Origin: Ananas comosus
Taxonomy: Eukaryota; Streptophyta; Magnoliopsida; Poales; Bromeliaceae
Length of the DNA stretch: 64,000 bases
NCBI RefSeq assembly: GCF_001540865.1
Contig: NC_033641.1
Coordinates: forward strand, 8,388,951 to 8,452,950
Reading direction: 5' to 3'
Shown here: in pieces, positions 10,301 through 20,889 of the stretch
Numbering within the stretch: the stretch's first letter is position 1
Layout: every line of letters starts with the position of its first letter
Notes under the pieces: generated by a model
The model's database searches: none
The model's input: only the letters and a program-made list of their open reading frames with translations
What the model was told of the DNA's origin: nothing
Position numbers and translations under genes: made by a program

Positions 10301-11128
10301 TACCCAACGTGTTAGCGAATCTCGAGCAGGCACGGGACCGGCAGAGCCGGCCGACGGAGAGCCCCGTAACTCCGTCTCAGCAGCAACTGGATCCCGACAC
10401 GCATTTCTACGCTGGCAGCTGGGATGAGCTCCACACCGTCCTCTCCGTGGTTCAAACGGACATCTTATCAGCCACTCCGCCGGCGCACTTCAGCTTCTCC
10501 GAGGACGATTTCATGGATTGCAACGGCAGCCAGGACGGAAGCACTGCTAGCCGTGACTCTTGCTCGCGGAGGTCGAGGAAGCTCTCGGGAAGCCGCCCGT
10601 GGGAGAGAGCGAGCGAGGTGGATCAGGGAGAGGGTGGCTACGATGTTATTCTAATATCCGAAGTCCCTTTTTCATCCAGCTCGCTGCAGAAGCTCTACGC
10701 GCTTATAACCAAGGTTTGAATCCTCAAACATCCCTAACTTCAGAAGTCGAATTCGTAATGTCGGTATTCAGTTCTTATTTTTGCTGGAGAACAACAAAAC
10801 TAAACTACATGAATCGTTAATTGAAGATCAATGACAAGAGTTTCAGCTTTTTATTCTCTTCTTTTCACTCGAAAATTGCGAAAACATAAAGAGTGCTTCG
10901 ACATTGCAAAAAATTACTACTTATATTTAGCTCTTAACTGAAGTTTCTCTCATGCAGTGTCTTCGACCGCCGTACGGCGTCCTATATCTCGCTGCGAAGA
11001 AGAACCTGGTCGGATCCAACTGCGGGGCGCGGCAACTGCGAGCTCTCGTCGACGAGGAAGGTGTTTTCGGCGCCCATCTCGTTGCCGAGCTCGCCGACAG
11101 GGAAGTTTGGAAGTTCTTCTTCAAATGA
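7348..11128 (+). CDS. METTL18/Hpm1-like protein-histidine N-methyltransferase
   Basis: Coding exons: 7348-7482, 8111-8173, 8577-8643, 8737-8837, 10111-10155, 10243-10713, 10958-11128. All junctions are GT-AG with continuous frame, giving 350 aa, the length expected for plant homologues. The start MRAPSLLFQCFPALLP and the blocks HLPSPAVEIL, YAGEKLDVQGL, VLKNEIRDGLLSFRGKRILE and FQDSNAETLRC match the plant S-adenosylmethionine-dependent methyltransferase family typified by Arabidopsis At2g43320, as I recall it. Yeast Hpm1 and human METTL18 methylate a histidine of ribosomal protein uL3, so ribosome modification is the inferred role. SAM motif I (residues 120-132) reads ILELSCGSGLAGI, with Ser124 where the first glycine of ELGCG is usual. 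A Ser/Arg-rich insert (about residues 225-260) precedes GYDVILISEVPFS. Introns carry a SINE and a MITE. Confidence 0.92.
7578..7802 (+). mobile_element. Candidate SINE in intron 1 of the methyltransferase gene
   Basis: Two direct repeats of 18 bp, AGATCCATCTTTTAGGTG (7560-7577) and AGATCGATCTTTTAGGTG (7803-7820), bracket a 225-bp insert with one mismatch between them. The insert holds a box B-like GGTTCATTTCC near 7631. It lacks a clear poly-A tail and ends in a T/C-rich run, as some plant SINEs do. The flanking repeat is the stronger evidence; the class call is tentative. Confidence 0.5.
9676..9991 (+). mobile_element. MITE with GGATTTA(A)GTGCC termini, intron 4 copy
   Basis: It starts GGATTTACGTGCCATGGCAC and ends AAAGGGCACTTAAATC, a terminal inverted repeat of about 13 bp, with GC-rich ends around an AT-rich middle. 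The same element lies in inverse orientation at 38455-38760 in a GCN2 intron: the internal order (CGGCA-rich block, then AAATATTTATTTTCTTTAGCAA, then CAAATCTTTTGAACTTT) is kept. It sits in the 1.3-kb intron before the SAM-motif exon. Confidence 0.65.
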
Positions 11129-11472
11129 GGCATTTTAAAAGCAGCTAATAATACAAGATCAATCCCCAACACCAAAAGCATTCATTCATTTTTACTCTTT
11201 CATACTGTGTAATATACTATTCATATATAAAAAACTCTTCTTTTATTTTTTGGTAATAAGGTCCAAATTTTTGCTACCATTTTAGAACATTGAGCTTGAT
11301 TCTTCTCTATTTTTTTTTTTTTTTTGTGATTTTTATACTTTGATATTACTTTGATATTATACACAGATTTATTGAGGATTTTTACATTTTACATATGCAT
11401 TTTTTTTTTTTTAGAGAGATTAAACAATGAGAAATGTTGCATTGTGTGATTGTACACTTGTATGTATTGTAA
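11129..11472 (+). other. 3' UTR and flank of the methyltransferase gene
   Basis: AT-rich sequence after the TGA, with several weak polyadenylation-like AATAA-type motifs (for example near 11215-11260). No further gene recognised. Confidence 0.45.
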
Positions 11473-11810
11473 CTGATATACCACCGTTGTGGTTTCGCAC
11501 TTTCTTATTTTAGTACCATGTGATTTAAAATGTAATAATTTAGTACCATATGGTTTCTTTTTTTTCTTTTTGGCAATTTTTTTTTCGCTAAATCAGTAAC
11601 AATGTTAAAACTAAAAGGTATTAAAGTGAATATTCGATAAATCTAGATGGATATCTGAAGTTTTTTTGTATATAATTTAACGAAATGTTAACGGAAAAGC
11701 TGACGAAAAAAGAAAATAAAACCACAGGGTACTAAATTGATACACTTTAAACCACAGAATATTAAAGTGAGAAAGTGCGAAATCATAGGGGTGGTATTTG
11801 AAGTTTACCA
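11473..11810. repeat. MITE of the 'GTGGTTTCGCAC' foldback family, copy 3
   Basis: The left half carries GTTGTGGTTTCGCACTTTCT and the right half its inverse ending GTGGTATTTGAAGTTTACC. It is about 340 bp long and non-coding. Confidence 0.65.
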
Positions 11811-11822
11811 AATATAAAAACT

Positions 11823-12109
11823 GAAAATGTATGGAGACCCCTCTACTATTGGCAATTCTGAAACACAGCCCTCAACTTCATTTTTTATTAATTTAGCCCT
11901 TTTTAACTTATATATATTTTTTAAAAAAATTTCAGTTATTCTAGTATTTAAGTCAAACAGTGGTTAAACTTATTATATTTAATAAAATTATCAAAAAAAA
12001 TTGATAAGCTTTCTATTTTTCGGTCTAAATCATTTTATTTCAAAAGAGTGAAAAATTTAGGCGTCAATTATTTAAAAAAATAGTTGAGGGGGTCTCCACG
12101 CACTTTTAC
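11823..12109. repeat. MITE of the 'ATGTATGGAGACCCCTC' family, copy 1
   Basis: It begins AAAATGTATGGAGACCCCTC and ends with the inverse GAGGGGGTCTCCACGCACTT. The AT-rich middle is non-coding. Related ends appear at 12184, 12865, 14235 and 52020. Confidence 0.6.
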
Positions 12110-12183
12110 CTCCAAAAAAAAAATTTTAAAAAAATCTAGCACGTTCACAACCCGGTTTCATCGTACTGTCCAAAAGCCGTGCT

Positions 12184-12880
12184 AAAAATGTATGGAGACC
12201 CCTCAAGTAAATTCCTGTTTGAAATTACCTCCTCAACTTTAGGGGTTTTTTTTGGCTAAATTACAGAAAACGCCCTGTCAAAACCCAAATTTTCACTTTC
12301 TTCCCCTGTTATTTAAAAACTTACATTTTGCCCTCTTGTAAAATGAAAAATATTTACAGGGGATACGGTGTGAACTGTAATGATAAAATAACCATTTTAC
12401 CCCTCACTATATTCACAGAAGAGAAGGTTGAGGACATTTTTGGCATAAAAAATATATAATAATATTTATAAACGGAACCCTAAAGAATTACTAACAGCAG
12501 GGGGCGAAGTGAATATTTTTCATTTTACGAAGGGGCAAAGTGTAGGTTTTTAAATGACAGGGGGAAAAGTGAAAAATCGGGTTTTAACATGAAGGTTTTA
12601 TGTAATTTAGCCTTCTTTTTTTTTTAATAGAACTTTTTATCTTTCAACAATATGAAAATAAATTATTCTAGTTAGGATTTTATTAAAATTTATAGTTTTA
12701 TTTTCCATTAATCATTAATTATTTTGAATTTGTTAGCTAAAAAGTTTTTGAAATTGTTAAATTTAATAAAATTATTAATGAATTTGAGGGAATTCCTAAT
12801 TTTTTCCATAAAATTAATTAAATTCAAAAGATTGCGCCATCTCCAAATGTCCTATAGTTGAGGGGGTGTCCATACATTTT
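12184..12880. repeat. MITE of the 'ATGTATGGAGACCCCTC' family, interrupted
   Basis: The left end AAAATGTATGGAGACCCCTC and the right end GAGGGGGTGTCCATACATTT belong to the same family as 11823-12109. The unit is split by a separate MITE at 12254-12612. Confidence 0.55.
12254..12612. repeat. MITE with perfect 12-bp inverted ends nested in another MITE
   Basis: It starts GGCTAAATTACA and ends TGTAATTTAGCC, a perfect 12-bp terminal inverted repeat. The arms continue inward ('cgggttttaac' against 'tcaaaacccaa'). It is inserted into the older element at 12184-12880, which gives a relative age order. Confidence 0.65.
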
Positions 12881-14112
12881 TCCCAAAAGGATTGTAATCC
12901 ATGTTACATTTTCTTTTTTTAATTATTTCTTCTTTTTTGTAATAATAAAACTATATTGGATCAATCCTAGACGGCCAATATGCATAAAAAATCCACTACT
13001 TCTGCGTTTTTATAAAAGTGGGCCACTTTTTTCGATTTTGCAGATTCAGACCGGATTTTCATACCTTTATTATTTTTTCTCTCTCCTCTTTCTCTCTCCT
13101 TTTTTTTTTGTCGTTTATTTTTTTTTCTCTCGCTGAAGAGGCAGCGGAGGCAGAGGCGGAAGCGTAAACAGCCCGCCTCGCCTCTCACCCTCATGCTCTC
13201 GCCCTCGCCTGCGCACCCCCCACCTTCAACGCCTCCGACTCCGTCGAGGCCGCGTCGCGACTTTTTTATTTTTTATTTCTCTCCGACTCTCCATCGTTTC
13301 CGACGACGACGCCTCTCTCGCCCTTTCCCGCTATTCTCGTCCTGTTCCTCTCCCTCCTCCTTTGCCGCCTTCGACAACAACGCATCTTCGTCGACACCAA
13401 CACCGTGGAGGTCGCTGCTGCGCTGCAGCCTCGGAGCGGGGGGTCCTTAGCAGCGTCGTCGCGGGAGGGGTGACAAAAAAAATTATAGAAGAAGCAAGAA
13501 AGAAAAATAAAGATAAAAAATTATAAAAAAAGAAAGATGAAGATGAAATTGCACCGTTAAAATAAAATTGCACTGTTTTAAAAAAACGTTGTACTATTAT
13601 GGATATAAGTTGTACTATTTAAAATTTAAACTGTAGCTTTAAGATGAAAATTATACTCTTTAAATAAAAATTACACTCTTTGGATAATATTTATACTGTT
13701 TCTCCTCTTATTGCACACTTTCAGATGTAAATTACATTCATTAAGATGAAAGTTATATTCTTTAAATGTAAGTTGTACTCTTTGAGAGATATTTACACTG
13801 TTTCTCCACTGCCTGCTTTCTTCAGCGAGAGAAAAAAAAATGAACGAGAGAAAAAAAGAGATGAGAGAAAAAGGAGAGAGAAAAAGTAATAAGAGTATTT
13901 TAGTCAGTTTGCTGAAAATTCGGACCGAATCTGTAAAATCAAAAAAGGCGGCCCAGTTTTGCAAAAGCTCAAAATTTATGAATTTTTTATGCAAATTGGC
14001 CATCCTAGAATATAGAGTATTGTTGGGGAAAAAAAAGTAAAAATATGATGAGATCCACTCAACAGATAGTCATTTGAAATGGACCCCTCAACTTTATTTG
14101 GTTGAATTAACC
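12785..14112. repeat. Left half of haplotype-like duplication, unit A
   Basis: This segment recurs almost base for base at 14154-15487: the same MITE end, the same foldback element and the same right flank ending GGTTGAATTAACC. The second copy starts directly after the N at 14153. Small indels and substitutions separate the copies, which suggests alleles joined in tandem rather than a recent biological duplication. Confidence 0.75.
12973..14001. mobile_element. Foldback Mutator-like (Pack-MULE-like) element, copy F2a
   Basis: The termini GGCCAATATGCATAAAAAAT and ATTTTTTATGCAAATTGGCC start long inverted arms of about 150-180 bp. The flanks are ATCCTAGAC (12964-12972) and ATCCTAGAA (14002-14010), 8 of 9 identical, as expected of a 9-bp Mutator-type duplication. 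Between the arms are a GC-rich, gene-like core (about 13130-13470) and a stretch of degenerate repeats built on 'ttacactctttaaat' (about 13530-13810). No transposase and no intact ORF of note. Its close match, copy F2b, is at 14340. Confidence 0.7.
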
Positions 14113-14152
14113 TAGGGATGTAATGTGGGCCGTGCCGGGCCGGCACGGCCCA
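14113..14152 (+). mobile_element. 5' end of a split hAT element
   Basis: The end TAGGGATGTAATGTGGGCCG follows the 8-bp flank AATTAACC (14105-14112) and runs into the N at 14153. The matching 3' end, GTTTGACACCCCTA followed by AATTAACC, is at 17183-17204. Both the 8-bp duplication and the TAGGG(G/A)TGT terminus are hAT hallmarks. Confidence 0.7.
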
Positions 14153-14153
14153 N
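14153..14153. other. Single-N assembly join
   Basis: The join lies inside a hAT element and marks the left edge of the apparent inserted haplotype contig (14154-16624). Confidence 0.7.
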
Positions 14154-15487
14154 TGAGGGAATTCCTAATTTTTTCCCTAAAATTAATTAAATTCAAAAGA
14201 TTGCGCCATCTCCAAATGTCCTATAGTTGAGGGGGTGTCCATACATTTTTCCCAAAAGGATTGTAATCCGTGTTACATTTTCTTTTTTAATTATTTCTTC
14301 TTTTTTGTAATAATAAAACTATATTGGATCAATCCTAGAAGGCCAATTTGCATTAAAAAATCCACTAGTTTTGCTTCTTTTTTTTTTTTTTATAAAAGTG
14401 GGCCACTTTTGTCGATTTTGCAGATTCGGACCGGATTTTCATACCCTTATTATTTTTTCTCTTTCCTCTTTCTCTCTTCTTTTTTTTGTCGTTCATTTTT
14501 TTTTTCTCTCGCTGAAGAGGTAGCAGAGGCAGAGGCGGAAGCGGAAACGGTCCGCCTCGCCTCTCACCCTCATGCTCTCGCCCTCGCCCGCGCACCCCCC
14601 ACCTTCGTAGCCTCCGACTCCGTCGAGGCCGCGTCGCGACTTTTTTTTTTTCTCTTTCTGACTCTCCTCCACCGTTTCCGATGACGACGCCTCTCTCGCC
14701 CTTCTCATCCTGTTCCTCTCCCTCCTCCTCTGCCGCCTTCGACGACGACGCATCTTCGTCGACGCCGACACCGTGGAGGTCGCTGCGGCGCTGCAGCCTC
14801 GGAGCGGGGGGTCCTTAGCAGCGTCGTCGCCGGAGGGGTGACAAAAAAAAATTATAGAAGAAGTAAGAAAGAAAAATAAAGATAAAAAATTATAGAAAAA
14901 GAAAGATGAAGATGAAATTGCACCGTTAAAATAAAATTGCACTGTTTTAAAAAAATGTTGCACTATAATGGATATAAGTTGTACTACTTAAGATTTAAAC
15001 TGTAGCTTTAAGATGAAAATTACACTCTTTAAACAAAAATTACACACTTTGGAAGATATTTATACTGTTTCTCCTTTATTGCACACTTTCAGATGTAAAT
15101 TACATCTATTAAGATGAAAGTTATACACTTTAAACGTAAGTTGCACTCTTTGAGAGATATTTATACTGTTTCTCCACTGCCTCTGCTGCTTTCTTCAGCG
15201 AGAGAAAAAAAAATGAACGAGAGAAAAAAAGAGGAGAGAGAAAAAAGAGAGAGAAAAAGTAATAAGAGTATTTTGGTCAGTTTGCTGAAAATTCGGATCG
15301 AATCTGCAAAATCAAAAAAGGCGGCACAATTTTGCAAAAGCTCAACATTTATGAATTTTTTATGCAAATTGGCCACCCTAGAATATAGAGTTATTTTGGG
15401 GGAAAAAAAGAGTAAAAATATGGTGAGATCCACTCAACAAATAGTCATTTGAAATGGACCCCTCAACTTTATTTGGTTGAATTAACC
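14154..15487. repeat. Left half of haplotype-like duplication, unit B (hAT empty site at its end)
   Basis: Near-identical to 12785-14112. Where unit A has a hAT element after AATTAACC, this copy reads straight through (AATTAACC at 15480-15487 followed by CTGGACAT), the unoccupied version of the same site. Confidence 0.75.
14340..15371. mobile_element. Foldback Mutator-like (Pack-MULE-like) element, copy F2b
   Basis: Counterpart of copy F2a in the duplicated block, with the same arms, GC-rich core (about 14510-14840) and repeat stretch. The flanks ATCCTAGAA and ACCCTAGAA are again a near-perfect 9-bp pair. The core shares with F1 a GAGGCGGAGG-type Pu-rich motif, in inverse orientation. Long frames through the core are low-complexity Ser/Pro/Arg translations and are not called as genes. 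Confidence 0.7.
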
Positions 15488-16361
15488 CTGGACATTTTTT
15501 TTTTTATTGTGTAACGTTTGTAATTTTATAAATATTTTCTTCTTTTACTAGATTAAAAAAGTTATCATGATCACATTTGCTAAAACATCGAGTTGTAGAA
15601 ACTCATCCACCATTTTTTTTTTTTTTGATCATCTTATGATGAGTGTAAAACACCAAAAAAAGGTTTAAAATATTGTTAGACAAGAATTAAATAAAAAAGA
15701 ACACAGATGGATGTGTTGGCTTAAATGGGCTAGTATCCTCTCCTGTAGCGGTAGGTCATGTTGAGTCGAGTCATGTTCGAAATAGCATGAGGCTGGGTGG
15801 ACCGAGTCATGTTCGAAGTGGCGTGAGGCTGGTTGGGCCCAGTCACAATCGAGACCTGTGGGCGCTGTATCTGTACGTTTTAAGTGAATTGATTGCGTAT
15901 TTCTAACAGTTCGAGATTTTGGGATTAATGGTTAGCCCCAACGATCCGACAGAATGAGGATGACTAAAGGAAATAGTACTGTTCTTTTTCTTGAAAAAGC
16001 CATAGGCATTTTATTAAAGTAGAGTTCGATGACATCTTTTATTTATCTAATGGTCGTAAATAAAAAATTTGATTTTTACTCCTTTAAAAATCTTGTTGTC
16101 TATAATTTAGTATGATAACATATTTCAACTACAAAGTAATTTATTTTATCCAAAAAATAACTTGAAGATTGAACATAGTATTCAGTTTTAAACATCTTAT
16201 CACACTTTTTATCAATCACATATACAAAATTTTTGAATAAATTAAGAAGATATACCGAATAAGATATTCATATAATCAGTCAACACCAAAAAAAAATCTA
16301 CTATTATATAGAATAGGAAATTAAAATTTTTTGATAACTGTATGATAGTAAAGTATAATTT
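15488..16361. repeat. Right half of haplotype-like duplication, unit C
   Basis: It matches 17205-18150 with few differences, including a tandem-like 'gagtcatgttcgaa' block. Unit C ends where a foldback element (16362) is inserted that the other copy lacks. It also lacks a short stretch (about 17777-17840) present in the other copy. No gene seen. Confidence 0.75.
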
Positions 16362-16624
16362 ATGGCCTTTTTGCATAAAAAATCCACTTATTTTGGGTTT
16401 TTGCAAAATCGGGCCACCTTTTTCGTTTTTGCAGATTCGGTCCACTTTTTCAGCAAACTGACCAAAATACCCTTATATATTTTTCTCTCTCCTCTTTTTT
16501 TTCTCTCTCCTTTCTTCGATCTCGTCGCCGCGGACCCTTTTTTCTCTCTTCTCTTTTTTCGTTTTTTTTCTCGTTCCTTTTTTCTTTCTTTTCCCAGAGA
16601 CGTCGTCGTCCCCGGCCGTGCTCG
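16362..16624. mobile_element. Foldback Mutator-like element, copy F3, truncated
   Basis: It begins GGCCTTTTTGCATAAAAAAT, the family terminus, and continues through 'gattcggtccactttttcagcaaactgacc' type arm sequence into a pyrimidine-rich stretch. It is cut off by the N at 16625, and its right arm is not seen. The homologous position near 18150 is empty. Confidence 0.6.
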
Positions 16625-16625
16625 N
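16625..16625. other. Single-N assembly join
   Basis: Right edge of the apparent inserted haplotype contig. AT-rich hAT interior follows. Confidence 0.65.
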
Positions 16626-17196
16626 TTTTTTATTTTATTAATTTTATTTAAAAATATTTAAATTTTTTAAAAATAAAAATAAAAATATTAATTTTTTTAA
16701 AAAATAATATATCAGTAAAAAAAAATTAAAATTTTAAAATATATTTATAAAAATATTAAAATTTTAAATTATTTTAAAATTTTAAATTTTTTGGACCAAA
16801 ATACCCTCCACATTTTAGTCCAAGCCCAACTCCCAAAGCCACTTGAGTGTTGGGAGTCCCAAAGCAACAGCCCAACTCCCAAAGTATTGGGAGTTGGGTG
16901 GCGCAGGTCTTGGGATCCTTGCCTGGGCCCGGCTCGGGAGGGCCTGGCCACACGGGTCGGGTCGTGCCGTGCCGGGCCGTGCCTGGGTACTCTCTAGGCC
17001 CGGCACGGCCCAGGCTTATGTCGTTCCGAGCCGTGCCAGGCCATCGGGCCGCAGGAGCAAGGCCCAGCATGGCCCGATTTAACTGGCCGGGCCGGGCTGG
17101 CACAGCATGCTACAGTACTCGTACCGTGCCTGGCCCAGCCCACTCTCATGCCGGGCCGGGTGGGCTGCGGGCCGCCCAGCCCGTTTGACACCCCTA
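16626..17196 (+). mobile_element. Interior and 3' end of the split hAT element
   Basis: An extremely AT-rich stretch (16626-16800) leads into a GC-rich block of GGGCCGGGC-type palindromes and the terminus GTTTGACACCCCTA (17183-17196), followed by AATTAACC (17197-17204). This is the same 8-bp flank as at 14105-14112. Overlapping frames in the GC-rich block on both strands are by-products of its palindromic composition. No transposase is seen. Confidence 0.65.
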
Positions 17197-17204
17197 AATT
17201 AACC

Positions 17205-18150
17205 CTAGACATTTTTTTTTATCGTGTAACGTTTGTAATTTTATAAATATTTTCTTATTTTACTAGATTAAAAAAGTTATCATGATCACATTTGCTAAAA
17301 CATCGAGTTGTAGAAACTCATCCACCATTTTTTTTTTTTTTATTTTTGATCATCTTATGATGAGTGTAAAACACCAAAAAAAGGTTTAAAATATTGTTAG
17401 ACAAGAATTAAATAAAAAAGAACACAAAGATGGATGTGTTGGCTTAAATGGGCCAGTATCCTCTCCTGTAGCGGTAGGTCATGTTGAGTCGAGTCATGTT
17501 CGAAATAGCATGAGGCTGGGGGGACCGAGTCATGTTCGAAGTGGCGTGAAGCTGGTTGGGCCCGGTCACAATCGAGACCTTGTGGGCGCTGTATCTATAC
17601 ATTTTAAGTGAATTGATTGCGTATTTCTAACAGCTCGAGATTTTGGGATTAATGGTTAGCCTCAACGATCCGACAGAATGAGGATGACTAAAGGAAATAG
17701 TACTGTTTTTTTTTCTTGAAAAAGCCATAGGCATTTTATTAAAGTAGAGTTCAATGACATCTTTTATTTATCTAACCTTCTGTTTGGATGTCGGAATAAA
17801 TTATTCAAAAATAGCTTATTTTGTATAATAATTTTCTAGTATGGTCGTAAATAAAAAGCTTGATTTTTACTCCTTCAAAAATCTTGTTGTCCATAATTTA
17901 GTATGATAACATATTTCAACTACAAAGTAATTTATTTTATCCAAAAAATAACTTGAAGATTGAACGCAGTATTCAGTTTTAAACATCTTATCACATTTTT
18001 TATCAATCACATATACAAAATTTTTGAATAAATTAAGAAGATATACCGAATAAGATATTCATATAATTAGTCAACACAAAAAAAAATCTACTATTATATA
18101 GAATAGGAAATTAAAATTTTTTGATAACCGTGTGATAGTTAAGTATAATT
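17205..18150. repeat. Right half of haplotype-like duplication, unit D
   Basis: Continuation of the hAT-bearing haplotype; it matches 15488-16361. Unique flanking sequence follows after about 18150 (TTATTAACCTATAG). No gene recognised. Confidence 0.7.
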
Positions 18151-18342
18151 TATTAACCTATAGAATGATAAATAGAAAAGAGCTAAATTATAAAATAATT
18201 GAGTATAACTTTTTTATCCACAAGATGACGTAGTGACAATGAGGTAACCCACAAGAGTGGCAATTTAAAGCTTACCGTTAATTTTATAACTATCTCACTT
18301 CTAATAACTGACCAAAATTATTCAATACTAGAAAAATGAAAT

Positions 18343-18844
18343 AAGGGTTAATTTCTTATAGCTCCCTTGTAAACATATTGGGTAGTAAATATTTTCCAAC
18401 AAAATTCAAAATTTTCACATTTACCCTTGCAAAAGTCCGGTGATATTCATATTTGCCTCTGTGATTTGTTATCGTTAGAGCATTATTTTATTTTTTAACA
18501 GAAGATAATTAAAATGATATTTTTGCCATAACAAATATGTCCTTTCAAAAGCCCCAACTATTAGAATTATACAGAAATATCCTCTCAAAAATTTTCGACG
18601 GTCATCTTTTTTTTTCCACCATAAAAAAAATATATAAGAGAGGCAAAAATATCAATTTACCTAATTTACTAATCAGAGTTAAATATTTTATCTATGGTTA
18701 ATTATATTTTTCTAGTAGATCCTAAAATAAGGGGTATATTTGAAAATATTAGAAATTTTATAGGAATTAATATAAAATATTAAACTTTGTAGGGATATAT
18801 CTGCTATTCGATATGTTTACCGGGAGCTGTATGCAATTAAGCCA
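18343..18844. repeat. MITE of the 'AGGGTTAATTTCATAC' family, copy 2
   Basis: It starts AGGGTTAATTTCTTATAGC and ends in the inverted GGGAGCTGTATGCAATTAAG. Internal phrases mirror copy 1 at 4938. Confidence 0.55.
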
Positions 18845-18849
18845 TAAAA

Positions 18850-19271
18850 TAAGAAATTAATTGCATACAGGTCTCTTTCAATATAGTGAATTGTAAATAT
18901 ATTCCTATAAAGTTCAACTTTTATATGTTATCCCTACAAAAGTTCTGATATTTTCAAACATGTTCATATAGTAAGAATCCGTTAGAATAATTTATCAACA
19001 ATAAGCTAAATACTTAACCTTAATTAGTTAATAAGGTGAATTGACCTTTTTACCCCTCTCCACTTAACAGTTGGGATTTTTGGAGGGACATATTTGTGAT
19101 GACAAAAATATCATTTCATTTATAAAATAGACAGTGTTTTAACGATAATAAACCAGAGGGACATATTTGAAAATATTAAAACTTTTCTATGGACAATTTA
19201 TGAAAGTTGAACTTTGTAGAGATATTTTTGCAATTCACTATATTTGCAGTGACCTGTATGAAATTAACCCT
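18850..19271. repeat. MITE of the 'AGGGTTAATTTCATAC' family, copy 3
   Basis: It begins near AATTAATTGCATACAGGTCT and ends GACCTGTATGAAATTAACCCT. It lies directly behind copy 2, so two members of one family stand almost head to tail. Confidence 0.55.
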
Positions 19272-19902
19272 AAAATAAATAGAGAAACGCTTCAATACAC
19301 CATAAATATTAAAATCTAATTCTTAATTAGTAAAGGGTATAATTGAGTTTTACATGAAATAACTTGTTGAATAGGTTATCGATTTGAATTAGTTAATATG
19401 ACAATATTGGAAAAAAAATTAGTAGNAGTATATACCAAATTTGTCAGCATCCTATAAATATTAAATATCTTATTTACTTTGGTAACTTACCAAATTAGCA
19501 ACTTACCAAATTAGATAATACTCAATTTGTTAAGTATCCGGCTCAAAAAAATATTAAATTTAAATTTAATTTTTGAAGTTGGTATTGTAATGTAAAATTT
19601 TAAAATTTAAATTTATATTAAACTTTTAAATTTGAATCTAAATTGAACTTTTAATCTTAAAGCCAAATTTTAATTTTTGATTTAAATTAAATTTTGAATT
19701 GGAACTGAAAGTTTTATTTTAAATTTGTATTTTATATTTTAAAAAAATTGAATTTGATTTATAATTAAGTTTTAAATGTTGTTTTGAATTTAAATTTATA
19801 ATTTGGTTGTAATTTGAAATCCAACTATTGTTGTAGGTATTTNGCCTTAAAATTTGTGGAAAAATTATGAAATTTTGTTTCCATGTACTATAATGGTTGC
19901 AG
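19272..19902. other. Very AT-rich intergenic DNA with two N joins
   Basis: Dominated by TTAAATTT/AAATTTAA words, with single Ns at 19426 and 19843. No gene. The sequence just before 19903 ends in a good acceptor (TTGCAG). Confidence 0.5.
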
Positions 19903-20252
19903 GAGCTCAACTTGATTGCGCAGAAATTTAAGGGTGAGTTTGAAATAGCACTAAAGGAGGAGGAAGAAGCAAGTCGACCTGAATCATCGACAACTGCTTC
20001 AAATTCTTTGGAAAATGTTACTCTGGAGATAGAATCTTCGAGAATTACAAAGTTAAAAGACTTAGAGGAAAGAAAGAAAGAGTTGGTACGCTGCTTCCTT
20101 TAATTTATTATTAAAAGAAGGTGGCAGGTTTGACTAAAATTATAATTATTTTTGTCAGAGATTACTGGAAGAGGCGGTGCAGAGGTTGGAGATTGAGTGG
20201 TCATTGGTTCAACAGGAGTCGGCAAAGAAACCTTCACCAGGTATTTTGTGAC
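19903..20252 (+). pseudogene. Two exon-like coiled-coil coding fragments, gene remnant
   Basis: Fragment one (19903-20085, 61 codons) follows acceptor TTGCAG and ends at donor GAGTTG|GTACGC. Fragment two starts at 20159 after TTTGTCAG, in the same phase. Joined, they encode a charged helical stretch containing ELNLIAQKFKGEFEIAL, SSRITKLKDLEERKKEL and RLLEEAVQRLEIEWSLVQ, with heptad-like spacing. Fragment two can end at donor CCTTCACCAG|GTATT (20240) or read on to TGA at 20250-20252. No start or further exons are found within 2 kb on either side. This looks like a captured or truncated piece of a coiled-coil protein; I do not recognise the parent gene. Confidence 0.5.
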
Positions 20253-20540
20253 TGAGTTGCTTTTCACTCTATTCTACAATCTTTTATACTTTGTGGTTGC
20301 TAAAATCCTGTAAACCCCGATATATAAGTTTTGAGATTTCATGCTGCTCCACCCAGAAATTATGAAAAATGCATTTTATGATAACCTTGTTGGCCTATAA
20401 GCAAAGTATGGACTGGTATTTGTAGTTGAAAGGGGTGGTATTTAGGTCCTTAGTAATTTAGGAGGCTTAGTAGAAATTGGATTATTTATAGGAACTTTCT
20501 GCACTTTAGCCTCTTTTGGTTGCCCAATGCAAGGATTTAA

Positions 20541-20854
20541 GGGTGCGTTTGGTTCGCGCTATCTTTTAAAGATTCCTAGTAATCCAATGGGAATAAAAAA
20601 ATATGACGGTGTTTGGCTAAACGCACTAAGTAATCTAGTTGGTAATATTGGATTCACTTGGGAATAAGATTCACCCCAAAGTACTAATCTTATTCCCTTG
20701 AGGGATGGTGGATATCCTCATATTAATGGATTTGAGTAATCATAATATATCTAATCTCTTTCTTTCTTCCTACCCGCCGGCTAATTGATATTAGTTGTCT
20801 TTACACTCTAACCTTATATCTCTCTCTAAACTTTTTTTTCTCTCTCTAAACTAA

Positions 20855-20889
<35 letters not shown>

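Noticed and set aside
14235..14963. Overlapping frames of about 150 codons on both strands in the foldback element
   Set aside because: The translations are Phe/Ser- or Arg/Lys-rich low-complexity products of the pyrimidine tracts and GC-rich core; no start context, splice support or family match.
16769..17212. Six overlapping frames with Gly/Pro/Arg-rich products
   Set aside because: They come from GGGCCGGGC palindromes inside the hAT element; open frames on both strands at once reflect high GC, not coding.
12785..18150. CRISPR array or other regular repeat system
   Set aside because: The repetition is a two-copy block duplication with transposons, without short regular repeats and spacers, and the DNA is plant nuclear.
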